A stretch of DNA of 14,787 nucleotides from Massiliimalia sp964370215 (GCA_964370215.1 CAYJIM010000058.1:1-14787); one strand, 5' to 3'; shown: positions 7,318-14,685, counted from the stretch's first letter. The notes: a model not told the origin generated them from the sequence alone. Made by a program: numbers and translations.

Positions 7318-7400
7318 GCCGCATATTGGAGGCTTTGAAGTGGTGCCATGCTTTGGGACACGCCTCAAGTAGCGAGATTATAGAAAAGGCAGGTGCCTGA
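7318..7400 (+). promoter_or_regulatory. Probable ribosomal protein L21 leader
   Basis: A structured leader lies between promoter and rplU. TTGGAGGC (7326-7333) can pair with GCCTCAA (7362-7368) around TGAAGTGGTGCCATGCTTTGGGACA. A second small hairpin, CAGGTGCCTG (7390-7399), includes the AGGTG ribosome site. Firmicutes carry a conserved L21 leader at this place, thought to allow autoregulation by L21. The position fits and the conserved core looks familiar, but no covariance model was run. Confidence 0.55.
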
Positions 7401-7403
7401 TTG

Positions 7404-7715
7404 ATGTACGCAGTAATTGAAACAGGTGGAAAACAGTATCGTGTAACCGAAGGAGACGTCATCTTTATCGAGAAATTGGATGTAGAAGAAAATGCAACCG
7501 TTTCGTTTGACAAAGTTGTTGCTGTCGGTAAAGACGATGGTATGGTTGTTGGCGCACCGTTTGTAGCAGGTGCAGTAGTCAACGCGACCGCACTGAAAAA
7601 CGGCAAAGGGAAAAAGATTACCGTCTTTACCTACAAACCGAAAAAATCGTCTTCGCGTAAAATGGGTCACAGACAAGCTTACACACAAGTTAGAATCGAT
7701 TCCATCAACGCATAA
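7404..7715 (+). CDS. rplU: 50S ribosomal protein L21
   Basis: A structural protein of the large subunit that binds 23S rRNA and contacts L20. The 103 residues match the normal L21 length. It opens with MYAVIETGGKQYRV (1-14), and the C-terminal KPKKSSSRKMGHRQAYT (78-94) is the conserved rRNA-binding tail. The ATG at 7404 follows AGGTG by eight bases; a TTG directly before it is not a likely start. The stop TAA overlaps the ATG of prp by one base, indicating translational coupling. Confidence 0.98.
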   Translation: MYAVIETGGKQYRVTEGDVIFIEKLDVEENATVSFDKVVAVGKDDGMVVGAPFVAGAVVNATALKNGKGKKITVFTYKPKKSSSRKMGHRQAYTQVRIDSINA

Positions 7716-8029
7716 TGATTGCGGTGACGATCTACAGACAACAAAGTGTCTGTGTCGGTTTTCAGTGTAAGGGGCATGCAGGTTTTGCCGATCACGGTGA
7801 AGACATTGTATGTGCCGGTGTGACGACCGCCGTGCAGATGACCATCAACGGGATTACCGAAGTGGTCGGATGTGCAGCTGACGTCAACGTACTGGAAAAC
7901 GAGATTACTTGTCGGGTAACAAACCCTCAAGGTGCAGTATCAGTGCTGTTGGATAGTTTTATCCTACAAATTGAATTGCTACAAGAGGATTACGAGACTC
8001 ATATTGAAATGATGAATTTGGAGGTGTAG
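7715..8029 (+). CDS. prp: Ribosomal-processing cysteine protease Prp
   Basis: Removes the N-terminal extension of ribosomal protein L27, encoded by the next gene. The 104-residue protein contains the family motif GHAGFADHGEDIVCAGV (20-36), with the catalytic pair His21 and Cys33. Four residues after the cysteine, where the Staphylococcus aureus enzyme has Ser38, this protein has Thr37. The gene was long annotated as ysxB, DUF464. It starts on the ATG that overlaps the rplU stop and ends two bases before rpmA, so all three genes are co-translated. The GGAGGTG ribosome site of rpmA lies within its last codons. The presence of the L27 cleavage site next door supports the assignment. Confidence 0.94.
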   Translation: MIAVTIYRQQSVCVGFQCKGHAGFADHGEDIVCAGVTTAVQMTINGITEVVGCAADVNVLENEITCRVTNPQGAVSVLLDSFILQIELLQEDYETHIEMMNLEV

Positions 8030-8031
8030 GT

Positions 8032-8313
8032 ATGTTGAAATTAAACTTGCAATTTTTTGCACACAAAAAAGGGGTAGGTTCGACTAAAAATGGTCGTGAC
8101 TCCCATTCCAAACGTTTGGGTACAAAACGTGCTGACGGTCAATTCGTTTTGGCTGGCAACATCTTGGTACGTCAACGTGGAACACACATCCGCCCGGGTG
8201 TGAACGTCGGCCGTGGTTCTGATGATACATTGTTTGCAACCGCAAGCGGTATCGTGAAATTTGAACGCGTAGGTCGTGACGGGAAACAAGTTTCCGTTTA
8301 TGAAAAACAGTAA
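8032..8313 (+). CDS. rpmA: 50S ribosomal protein L27 with Prp-cleaved extension
   Basis: A large-subunit protein whose N terminus reaches into the peptidyl transferase centre. The 93-residue precursor opens with MLKLNLQFFA (1-10), the extension known in Firmicutes to be cut by Prp after the Phe pair. The mature protein would begin AHKKGVGSTKNGRDS. GQFVLAGNILVRQRGT (36-51) and NVGRGSDDTLFA (58-69) are conserved L27 segments. The extension matches the S. aureus one residue for residue up to the cleavage site. It is the last gene of the operon and a terminator lies 11 bases after the stop. Confidence 0.98.
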   Translation: MLKLNLQFFAHKKGVGSTKNGRDSHSKRLGTKRADGQFVLAGNILVRQRGTHIRPGVNVGRGSDDTLFATASGIVKFERVGRDGKQVSVYEKQ

Positions 8314-8324
8314 ATCCATAAACA

Positions 8325-8364
8325 AAGAAGCGTGTTTGTCTGTTGCAACACGCTTCTTGTTATT
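8325..8364 (+). terminator. Terminator after rpmA
   Basis: AAGAAGCGTGTT (8325-8336) and AACACGCTTCTT (8347-8358) form a perfect 12-bp stem with a ten-base loop, followed by GTTATTT. The tail is only moderately T-rich, so some readthrough into obg is possible. Confidence 0.75.
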
Positions 8365-8382
8365 TACAAAATGACTGTGCAG

Positions 8383-8442
8383 AATCGGGCAATTCGTAAA
8401 GCAACAAGAGTGCTTGTTTCTTTACAAGTTGTCCGATTTTTT
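8383..8442 (+). terminator. Long hairpin with T tract just before obg
   Basis: AATCGGGCAATTCGTAAAG (8383-8401) pairs with CTTTACAAGTTGTCCGATT (8420-8438), with two G-U pairs and one mismatch. The inner part AACAAG/CTTGTT (8403-8408, 8413-8418) continues it around an AGTG loop. About 25 bp of near-continuous stem is followed by T residues to 8442. It lies 40 bases before the obg start and after another terminator, so it could be a back-up terminator for rpmA or an attenuator of obg. A weak promoter (TTGTTA, 17 bases, CAGAAT at 8357-8385) could start transcription into it. Confidence 0.7.
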
Positions 8443-8481
8443 GGGAATACTACCAACGAGGTAGTTTAGGAGAATGAGAGT

Positions 8482-9753
8482 ATGTTTATAGATCAAGTGA
8501 AAATTGTGCTCAAAGCCGGCAATGGCGGCAACGGGTGCGTGTCCTTTCACCGTGAAAAATATGTTGCCAACGGTGGCCCTGATGGTGGCGACGGCGGCAA
8601 GGGTGGCGACGTCATCTTTATCGCAGACGACAACATGTCTACCTTGGTAGATTTTCGTTTCAAGCGAAAATACGAGGCGGAAAATGGACAAAATGGGGGC
8701 AGAAGAAACTGTTCCGGTAGAAAAGGCAAGGATCTTGTCATCAAAGTGCCGCGTGGTACACTGCTAAAAGAGCCGGAAACAGGGCGTATTTATGCCGACG
8801 TTTCCGGATCGGAGCCGGTCATCATTGCCAAAGGGGGCAAAGGAGGTGCCGGCAACCAACACTTTGCCACAGCGACCCGTCAAATCCCGCGTTTTGCAAA
8901 ACCGGGTGTCGTCGGTGAAGGCTTTGAGGTGGAATTGGAACTGAAATTGCTGGCAGACGTCGGCTTGGTCGGCTTCCCGAATGTCGGCAAATCCACCTTG
9001 ATCAGCGTGGTCAGTGCCGCAAAACCGAAAATTGCAAACTATCACTTCACCACGCTCTCTCCGGTACTCGGGGTGGTCAAGCTGGGAGAAGGATCCGATT
9101 TTGTCATGGCAGATATTCCGGGGCTCATTGAAGGTGCCGCCGAAGGGGTCGGCCTTGGACATGAATTCTTGCGCCACGTGGAGCGCTGTCGTTTGATCGT
9201 CCATGTCATTGATGTGTCCGGATCGGAAGGGCGTGATCCTGTCGAGGATTTTCGTGCCATCAACGACGAGCTTGCACGCTTTAATGAAGAACTTGCCGGA
9301 CGTCCGCAAATCGTTGCCGCCAATAAAACCGATATGGCAAGTGCAGAGCAAATTGCAGACTTTAAGGCATTTGTAGAACAAGAAGGCCTGCCGTTTTTTG
9401 AAATTTCCGCCGCCACCACCGATGGGACGAGAAAATTGGTGGAAGCGGTTTCGGTCGCCCTGCGTGACCTGCCACCGATTGTGGAATATGAGGCAGACCC
9501 GACGCTGTATCAAAAATTGGATGAAACACAGGATCGCAGCTTTGAAATCGAAGTGGAAAACGGCATTTACTATGTCGAAGCCGCTTTCTTGGAACCGATC
9601 ATGGCGGTCGCCAATATGGAAGACTACGAGTCACTACAGTACTTCCAACGTGTTTTGCGCCACAGCGGTGTCATTGACAAATTGGAAGAAATGGGCATCG
9701 AAGAGGGACAAACGGTCGACATTGCAGGATTCCAATTTGAATTTATTCACTAG
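8482..9753 (+). CDS. obg: GTPase ObgE/CgtA
   Basis: An essential GTPase that binds the large ribosomal subunit and acts in its assembly and in stress signalling. The 423-residue protein has three parts. The first is the glycine-rich Obg fold (1-158), with repeats such as NGGPDGGDGGKGG (30-42). The second is the G domain, with P-loop GFPNVGKST (164-172), switch II DIPGLIEGA (211-219), NKTD (281-284) and ISA (308-310). The third is a C-terminal OCT domain (about 345-423) found in Firmicutes. The ATG at 8482 has AGGAGA eight bases upstream. It follows rplU-prp-rpmA, an arrangement widespread in bacteria, but here two hairpins separate it, so expression may be partly independent. mrnC follows after 11 bases. 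Confidence 0.98.
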   Translation: MFIDQVKIVLKAGNGGNGCVSFHREKYVANGGPDGGDGGKGGDVIFIADDNMSTLVDFRFKRKYEAENGQNGGRRNCSGRKGKDLVIKVPRGTLLKEPETGRIYADVSGSEPVIIAKGGKGGAGNQHFATATRQIPRFAKPGVVGEGFEVELELKLLADVGLVGFPNVGKSTLISVVSAAKPKIANYHFTTLSPVLGVVKLGEGSDFVMADIPGLIEGAAEGVGLGHEFLRHVERCRLIVHVIDVSGSEGRDPVEDFRAINDELARFNEELAGRPQIVAANKTDMASAEQIADFKAFVEQEGLPFFEISAATTDGTRKLVEAVSVALRDLPPIVEYEADPTLYQKLDETQDRSFEIEVENGIYYVEAAFLEPIMAVANMEDYESLQYFQRVLRHSGVIDKLEEMGIEEGQTVDIAGFQFEFIH

Positions 9754-9764
9754 AGGAGAACGCT

Positions 9765-10181
9765 ATGATACAACTGGAGCAATTGCCCTGTGCACCCAAG
9801 CAGTACAGTCCGTTGGCATTGGCGTACATCGGTGATGTGGTGTATGAAAAGCTGGTACGGGAGCAGATGATTTTGAAGGCGAATATGCCGGTCAATCGCC
9901 TTCACCAGATGACTGTCAAATGGGTGTGTGCCGCCGCACAAGCCGAGATGATGGAAGTATTGTTACCGCTGTTGACCGAAGAGGAATTAGCGGTGTACAA
10001 GCGTGGTCGCAACGCCAGTTCCAGACCACCCAAAAACGCCAATATTGGCCAGTACAACCGTGCTACCGGCTTTGAAGCGCTGTTTGGTTATCTGTACTTA
10101 TCGGGTGAGGAGCGCCGCATTGAGGAGCTGTTTACCTTGTTGTGGACACAGTTTTCCTTTGACGAAGAGGAACGAACATAG
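9765..10181 (+). CDS. mrnC: Mini-ribonuclease III
   Basis: A small RNase III-like enzyme without a double-stranded RNA-binding domain, which matures 23S rRNA ends in Firmicutes. The 138 residues form one catalytic domain. SPLALAYIGDVVYEKLVR (15-32) holds the conserved Asp24, and RATGFEALFGYLYLSG (98-113) holds the conserved Glu104 of the second metal-binding motif. The ATG at 9765 follows AGGAG, which sits directly after the obg stop, so both genes share one transcript. In Bacillus the gene sits with cysS and rlmB; here it is joined to obg, again in the setting of ribosome maturation. A terminator follows 10 bases after the stop. Confidence 0.93.
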   Translation: MIQLEQLPCAPKQYSPLALAYIGDVVYEKLVREQMILKANMPVNRLHQMTVKWVCAAAQAEMMEVLLPLLTEEELAVYKRGRNASSRPPKNANIGQYNRATGFEALFGYLYLSGEERRIEELFTLLWTQFSFDEEERT

Positions 10182-10191
10182 ATGAAAAGGC

Positions 10192-10238
10192 CCCCTAGTA
10201 CATCGTGACAGTCTGTCATCATGTGATAGGGGGTTTTG
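10192..10238 (+). terminator. Terminator after mrnC
   Basis: CCCCCTA (10192-10198) pairs with TAGGGGG (10228-10234). Inside it ACAT and TGACAG pair with CTGTCA and ATGT, forming a long interrupted stem, and TTTT follows. It ends the obg-mrnC transcript. Confidence 0.85.
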
Positions 10239-10288
10239 CGTACCGATTGCGCGATGAATGGCTGTGATAGGTTAGATAGGAGGAAATG

Positions 10289-11143
10289 ATGCGAAAGGGA
10301 ACAAAACGAAATATTGTAGATGTGGCACTGGTGCTTTTCGGCACTTTGTTGGTGGCGAGTGGGGTGTACTTTTTCCTAGCCCCCAACCACATTGTACCGG
10401 GTGGGGTCAGCGGACTTGCGACCGCCATCAATTATCTCACAAGTGTTGAAATTGGGCTGTTGAATTTGCTGTTCAATATTCCACTGCTGGCGATCGGCTT
10501 TTTCTTTTTGGGACGTGGCTTCTTTTTCAAAACGCTGTTGTCGGTCGTGTCCTTTACCGTGTTTTATGATGGCCTGCTGAGATATTTTCCACCTTATATC
10601 GGGGAGTGGTTGTTGGCCGCCCTGTTTGGTGGACTGCTGTTGGGTGCAGGCATTTCCTTGACCTTTTTGGCAGGTGCTTGCACCGGTGGGGTGGATATTT
10701 TGGCAAAAACATTACAGCGATTCTTTCCACACCTGCGTGTCGGTACCTTGATGTTTTTGATTGATGGTTGTATTGTGATATTCGCCATCTTTGCCTATCG
10801 GGACATCACGACGGCCATGGTGGCGGTCATCACCATCTTTGTCATCATCAAGGTGATGGATGCGGTTATCTATGGGATGGATCTGGGAAAACTGGTCGTC
10901 ATTGTGACAAAACAGGGCGATGCAGTGGCCAAAACCATCTGTGAAAATTCCAACCGTGGAGTAACAAAACTACAAAGTGAGGGTGGTTATACCAAAGAAG
11001 GGCACTATACACTGCTGTGTGTGGTGCGCAATCAGGAATACCCCACGCTCAAACGCCATGTGCAGGCAGTTGATCCCGCGGCATTTTTGATTGTGACCAA
11101 TGCGTCAGAAATTGTCGGAGAAGGATTTGAAAAGAGAGTATAG
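10289..11143 (+). CDS. YitT family membrane protein (DUF161 with DUF2179)
   Basis: An integral membrane protein of unknown function; transport has been suggested for the family but is not shown. The 284-residue protein has five or six hydrophobic segments (about 11-30, 54-74, 80-95, 107-130, 152-170, 175-197). It contains the family phrases APNHIVPGGVSGLATAI (31-47) and FLAGACTGGVDILAK (126-140). A soluble C-terminal DUF2179 domain (about 205-278) contains RGVTKLQSEGGYT (223-235) and DPAAFLIVTNASEIVGEGF (262-280). Two ATG codons are adjacent; the second (10289) is chosen because AGGAGG then lies five bases upstream instead of two. It stands between two terminators as a single gene. No convincing promoter was found in the short gap before it. 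Confidence 0.9.
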   Translation: MRKGTKRNIVDVALVLFGTLLVASGVYFFLAPNHIVPGGVSGLATAINYLTSVEIGLLNLLFNIPLLAIGFFFLGRGFFFKTLLSVVSFTVFYDGLLRYFPPYIGEWLLAALFGGLLLGAGISLTFLAGACTGGVDILAKTLQRFFPHLRVGTLMFLIDGCIVIFAIFAYRDITTAMVAVITIFVIIKVMDAVIYGMDLGKLVVIVTKQGDAVAKTICENSNRGVTKLQSEGGYTKEGHYTLLCVVRNQEYPTLKRHVQAVDPAAFLIVTNASEIVGEGFEKRV

Positions 11144-11159
11144 TACAAAAAGACATTGG

Positions 11160-11196
11160 AAAAAGTCATCCGTGCATTATGCACGGATGACTTTTT
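11160..11196. terminator. Bidirectional terminator between yitT and tatD
   Basis: A perfect 17-bp stem (11160-11176 with 11180-11196; AAAAAGTCATCCGTGCA and its complement) closes a TTA loop. A and T runs at the stem ends serve as T tracts in either direction. It lies between two convergent genes. Confidence 0.92.
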
Positions 11197-11209
11197 GTCA
11201 AACTGGGAG

Positions 11210-11989
11210 TTATTGGGGGAGAGACAAGCCAAACAGTCGGCAGGTGTTTTCTCTCGTGGCGGTGACAATCTCTTCGGGGGTCACCCCTTTGATACGTGCC
11301 ATCTCTTCGGCGACGGCAAACAGCATGGAAGAGTCACAACGTTCTCCCCGAAAAGGGTTGGGTGCCATATAGGGGCAGTCGGTTTCCATCAGTAGTCGAT
11401 CCAACGGAATGGCTGCCACTGCCTTTTTGGCACGTTTGGCGTTGGAAAAGGTCAACACACCGGTAAATCCGATGTACATGCCAAGATCCAGCACTTCCTT
11501 TGCAATTTCAGCAGAGCCGGAAAAACAGTGCACCACGCCACGTGGACGGTGTGCTTTTAAGATGGCCAAACCGTCCTCGGTGGCATCACGCATGTGGATA
11601 ACGACGGGTAAATCCAATTCCTTGGCAAGGCAGAGTTGCTCTTCAAAAACACGCTGTTGCACCTCTCTGGGGGAGTTGTCGTAAAAGTAGTCTAGCCCCA
11701 TTTCGCCGAGTGCCACCACTTTGGGGTGTGCAGCAAAGGTTTTTAAGCGTGCCAAATAGTCGTCGGGCAGGTCTTTTGCGTCATGGGGGTGAATGCCGAC
11801 AGTGGCATAAAAATGTGGGTAGCGATCCGCCAATGCGATGGAACTTTCACAGAGGGAAAGATCACAGCCGACATTGATGACACCGCAAACTCCCGCCGCA
11901 TCCAATTTCTCCATCGTTTCCTCCCAATCGGGCTGAAAGCGTGGGTCATCGTAATGGGCATGGGAGTCGAAAATACCGGGTAGATTCAT
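11210..11989 (-). CDS. tatD: TatD family metal-dependent hydrolase (DNase)
   Basis: A TIM-barrel metal hydrolase of the TatD/YabD family; relatives have 3'-5' exonuclease or DNase activity. The 259 residues are standard length. Metal ligands are all visible: His10 and His12 (DSHAHYDD), Glu96 (GEMGLDYF), His132 (VIHMRDA), His154 (VVHCFSGS) and Asp204 (METDCPYMAP). The ATG at 11989 has AAAGGAA about seven bases upstream. In many Firmicutes this gene directly follows metG (metS-yabD in Bacillus), as it does here on the same strand, but a 350-base palindrome-rich spacer now lies between them. Whether it has its own promoter is not clear; I saw none near the start. Confidence 0.93.
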   Translation of the reverse strand: MNLPGIFDSHAHYDDPRFQPDWEETMEKLDAAGVCGVINVGCDLSLCESSIALADRYPHFYATVGIHPHDAKDLPDDYLARLKTFAAHPKVVALGEMGLDYFYDNSPREVQQRVFEEQLCLAKELDLPVVIHMRDATEDGLAILKAHRPRGVVHCFSGSAEIAKEVLDLGMYIGFTGVLTFSNAKRAKKAVAAIPLDRLLMETDCPYMAPNPFRGERCDSSMLFAVAEEMARIKGVTPEEIVTATRENTCRLFGLSLPQ

Positions 11990-12002
11990 AATATATTCCT
12001 TT

Positions 12003-12339
12003 CAGCCAGTGGCACCGGAAAATTTTGTCCACTTTTTCAAAAGTGGTGGAGTTTGAGGCAAGGCCTCAAGGTCTTGATGCCGCAAGGGAGTATTCAGAGG
12101 GTGAATTTTCAAACAATCCGGTGAATTGTTTGAAAAGAGGGAGATTTTACGATAAAAAATCTCCCTACGGACAGCGTCCGCAGGCTTTTCCGACCGAGCA
12201 CCTATTGCACGTGAACCTCGTCCACGAGCCGGTAGCACCGGCAGGCATTTGCGGACGACCAAAGGTCGCCCCTACAGCACAATATAATAGGCATCTGTAG
12301 GGACAGGCGCCCATCAATCAGAATGACGACCGTCGGTTG
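12003..12339. repeat. Palindrome-rich intergenic element between metG and tatD
   Basis: A non-coding stretch made almost entirely of inverted repeats. They are CCACTTTT/AAAAGTGG (12029-12046), TTGAGGC/GCCTCAA (12053-12069), TTTTCAAACAAT/ATTGTTTGAAAA (12106-12136), GGGAGATTTT/AAAATCTCCC (12139-12165), CGGAC/GTCCG near 12168-12180, CCGGT/ACCGG near 12230-12242, GGACGACC/GGTCGCCC (12253-12271), and CCCTACAG/CTGTAGGG (12270-12302). Short open frames cross it but have no ribosome site or recognisable product. Its look is that of a genome-dispersed intergenic repeat that has entered the metG-tatD spacer; a motif shared with the right end of the window supports this. Confidence 0.65.
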
Positions 12340-14295
12340 TTATCGAATTTCAGCGCCTGCCGGAATGCTGTCATCCAACATCAGCAATTTGACATCTGTT
12401 TCGGAGCATTCTGCCGACAGGAGCATCCCTTGGGATTCCACACCGCACAGCTTGACCGGTTTTAAGTTGGTGACTGCCACCAAGGTTTTGCCGACCAATG
12501 TTTCCGGTTGGTACCAAGCGGCAATCCCCGACACGATTTGGCGTGGGGTGCCGGTGCCGTCGTCCAACTGGAAGCAGAGCAGTTTTTTGGATTTTTTCAC
12601 CGCTTCGCAGGACAGTACTTTGACGACACGCAAAGACACCTTCATAAAGTCATCAAAGGCAATGGGGGTAACCCCGACAGGTGCAGTGCCCGTCGCTTTC
12701 GGTGCCGCTTCCTTTTTGATCTCTTCTTTTGGTTCTTCTTTGGGCTGTTTTGCCAGAAGCTCTTCAAAGAATTTCTTTTCATCAATGCGTCCGAATAGAG
12801 GAGAGGCAGTGCCAACAGTGCCGGTGGGCAGACCACCGAAGGTAGTCAAAGATTCAAACCCACTGATGTCACAACCGATTTGTGCTTTGATGCTGTCGGC
12901 AGTGGTTGGCAGGAATGGGATCAAAAGGGCACCGATGAAGCGAATGCTCTCCAACAGGTTGTAAAGGACGGTTTGCAGTCTAGGGGAATTCGCTTCGTCT
13001 TTTGCCAGTGTCCACGGGGTGGTCTCATCGATATATTTGTTGCTGCGACGAGCCAAAACCATGATGGATTCCAACGCATCGGACATGCGGTATTCCTCGG
13101 TATAAGCACAGACTTCCTTTGCGGTTTTCAAACAGAGTGCTTGCAGTTCTTCATCCAGTGGATCGCTTACCGCAGTGTTGCAGACGTTGCCGTCAAAGTA
13201 TTTTTGGCTCATCGCCACGGTGCGGTTGACAAGGTTTCCAAGGGTATTGGCAAGGTCGCTATTGATGCGTGACACCATCAATTCATAGGTGATGGAACCG
13301 TCTTGTGCATACGGCATTTCCTTTAAGAGATAGTAGCGGACAGCGTCTACCCCGAACAATGCACACAGCTCGTCGGCATACATGACATTGCCTTTGGACT
13401 TGCTCATTTTGTCCTCGCCGAACAACAGCCATGGGTGTCCCAGTACTTTTTTAGGCAATGGCAGATCCAACGCCATCAGCATGATCGGCCAGTAGATGGT
13501 ATGGAAACGCAGGATGTCTTTTCCGATGATATGCACGTCGGCAGGCCACCATTTGGAAAATTCTTCACTGCTACCATCCGGATCGTATCCGATGCCGGTG
13601 ATGTAGTTTGTGAGTGCGTCAATCCAAACGTAGACAACGTGTTTTGGATCAAAGTCCACAGGAATCCCCCAAGAGAAGGAGGTTCTGGACACGCAGAGAT
13701 CCTGTAGACCGGGTTTTAAAAAGTTGTTGATCATCTCTTTTTTACGGGATTCCGGTTGGATGAAGTCGGGGTTTTCTTCAATATACTGCATGAGGCGATC
13801 TTGGTATTTACTCATGCGCATAAAGTACGCTTCCTCTTTGGTTTGTTGCACCGGTCGGCCACAGTCAGGGCAGTTGCCGTCTACCAATTGGGTTTCTGTC
13901 CAAAAACTTTCACAAGGGGTGCAATAAAGCCCTTGGTATTCGCTTTTGTAGATGTCGCCTTGGTCATATAATTTTTTGAAGATCTTTTGCACTACCTTTT
14001 TGTGTTGTGGGTCGGTGGTGCGGATAAAACGGTCGTAATCACAGCCCATGACGTCCCAGATGTCTTTGATCTGTCCGGCGATGGCATCGACATAAGCCTG
14101 TGGCGAAGTACCCTGTTCTGCAGCAAGGGTTTCAATTTTTTGTCCGTGCTCGTCCGTCCCTGTTTGGAACAGCACGTTGTATCCTTGCAGGCGTTTGTAA
14201 CGTGCGATGGCATCGGTCATGACGATTTCATAGACATTGCCGATGTGGGGTTTTCTGGATGCGTAAGCAATCGCAGTGGTCAAATAACAGTTCAT
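12340..14295 (-). CDS. metG: Methionyl-tRNA synthetase
   Basis: Charges initiator and elongator tRNA-Met with methionine. The 651-residue class I enzyme has the HIGH-type motif PHIGN (16-20) and KMSKS (296-300). A zinc knuckle CTPC (125-128) and CPDC (142-145) lies in the connective peptide. An alpha-helical anticodon-binding region spans about 340-470. A Lys/Glu/Pro/Ala-rich linker (about 512-542) leads to a C-terminal tRNA-binding, oligonucleotide-fold domain (about 547-651) that usually supports dimerisation and tRNA affinity. The ATG at 14295 follows an AAGAGG-type site. The gene is preceded by a methionine T-box, so uncharged tRNA-Met is expected to raise its expression. tatD lies downstream on the same strand. 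Confidence 0.98.
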   Translation of the reverse strand: MNCYLTTAIAYASRKPHIGNVYEIVMTDAIARYKRLQGYNVLFQTGTDEHGQKIETLAAEQGTSPQAYVDAIAGQIKDIWDVMGCDYDRFIRTTDPQHKKVVQKIFKKLYDQGDIYKSEYQGLYCTPCESFWTETQLVDGNCPDCGRPVQQTKEEAYFMRMSKYQDRLMQYIEENPDFIQPESRKKEMINNFLKPGLQDLCVSRTSFSWGIPVDFDPKHVVYVWIDALTNYITGIGYDPDGSSEEFSKWWPADVHIIGKDILRFHTIYWPIMLMALDLPLPKKVLGHPWLLFGEDKMSKSKGNVMYADELCALFGVDAVRYYLLKEMPYAQDGSITYELMVSRINSDLANTLGNLVNRTVAMSQKYFDGNVCNTAVSDPLDEELQALCLKTAKEVCAYTEEYRMSDALESIMVLARRSNKYIDETTPWTLAKDEANSPRLQTVLYNLLESIRFIGALLIPFLPTTADSIKAQIGCDISGFESLTTFGGLPTGTVGTASPLFGRIDEKKFFEELLAKQPKEEPKEEIKKEAAPKATGTAPVGVTPIAFDDFMKVSLRVVKVLSCEAVKKSKKLLCFQLDDGTGTPRQIVSGIAAWYQPETLVGKTLVAVTNLKPVKLCGVESQGMLLSAECSETDVKLLMLDDSIPAGAEIR

Positions 14296-14336
14296 AGTAA
14301 AGCCTCTTTTCTAAAAATTTTGCGTGGGGTGGGGAT

Positions 14337-14377
14337 AAAAAAATCGCCCTTCCCCCGTTTGATTGGGTTAAGGACGA
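14337..14377 (-). terminator. T-box terminator before metG
   Basis: On the minus strand TCGTCCTT (14377-14370) pairs with AAGGGCGA (14351-14344), with one G-U pair. An inner CCC/GGG pairing is possible, and seven T residues follow. It shares CCTT with the T-box antiterminator, so the two are mutually exclusive. Confidence 0.9.
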
Positions 14378-14621
14378 GAACAAATCGTTTCCGTGGTACC
14401 ACCTTAGTTCGTGTGACCTTTACAGGCCTCACCTTTGTCACTGCGGATCAGATCGACAGTGTTGTGCGATAACGGGCACACCCGATGTGGGCTAAACACT
14501 GTTCACCCACACAGCTCCGAGACCATCTTCACTGTGTTTTGCATTATGCGCTCTCACCGACACGCACTCTCTGAAAACGCCACCACACGCTACTCTTCTC
14601 TTCTACGCTATTTTGATATCT
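14337..14621 (-). promoter_or_regulatory. T-box leader of metG, AUG specifier
   Basis: The metG leader carries the T-box core TAAGGTGGTACCACGG (14406-14391 on the minus strand), which pairs with the NCCA end of uncharged tRNA. Stem I lies upstream, with AGAGTAGC near its base and a specifier region GAAGATGGTC (14530-14521) whose codon is ATG (14526-14524), as expected for tRNA-Met. The antiterminator can form from AAGG (14405-14402) with CCTT (14373-14370). The competing terminator lies at 14337-14377. Uncharged tRNA-Met should thus allow readthrough into metG. Confidence 0.94.
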
Positions 14622-14627
14622 ATCTTT

Positions 14628-14657
14628 ATTATATCCTTAAAATGGTAGAATTGTCAA
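14628..14657 (-). promoter_or_regulatory. Promoter of the metG T-box transcript
   Basis: On the minus strand TTGACA (14657-14652) is followed, after 18 bases, by a perfect TATAAT (14633-14628). The start would be near 14621, directly before stem I of the T-box. Confidence 0.88.
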
Positions 14658-14685
14658 CCCCCAAAGAGATATTTTAAGGGGATGG

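Noticed and set aside
8764..9513. 249-codon minus-strand frame opposite obg
   Set aside because: It lies wholly inside the obg G domain on the other strand and has no supporting signal.
12002..12262. Minus-strand frame of 86 codons in the metG-tatD spacer
   Set aside because: It runs through consecutive palindromes, lacks a ribosome site and has no recognisable protein character.
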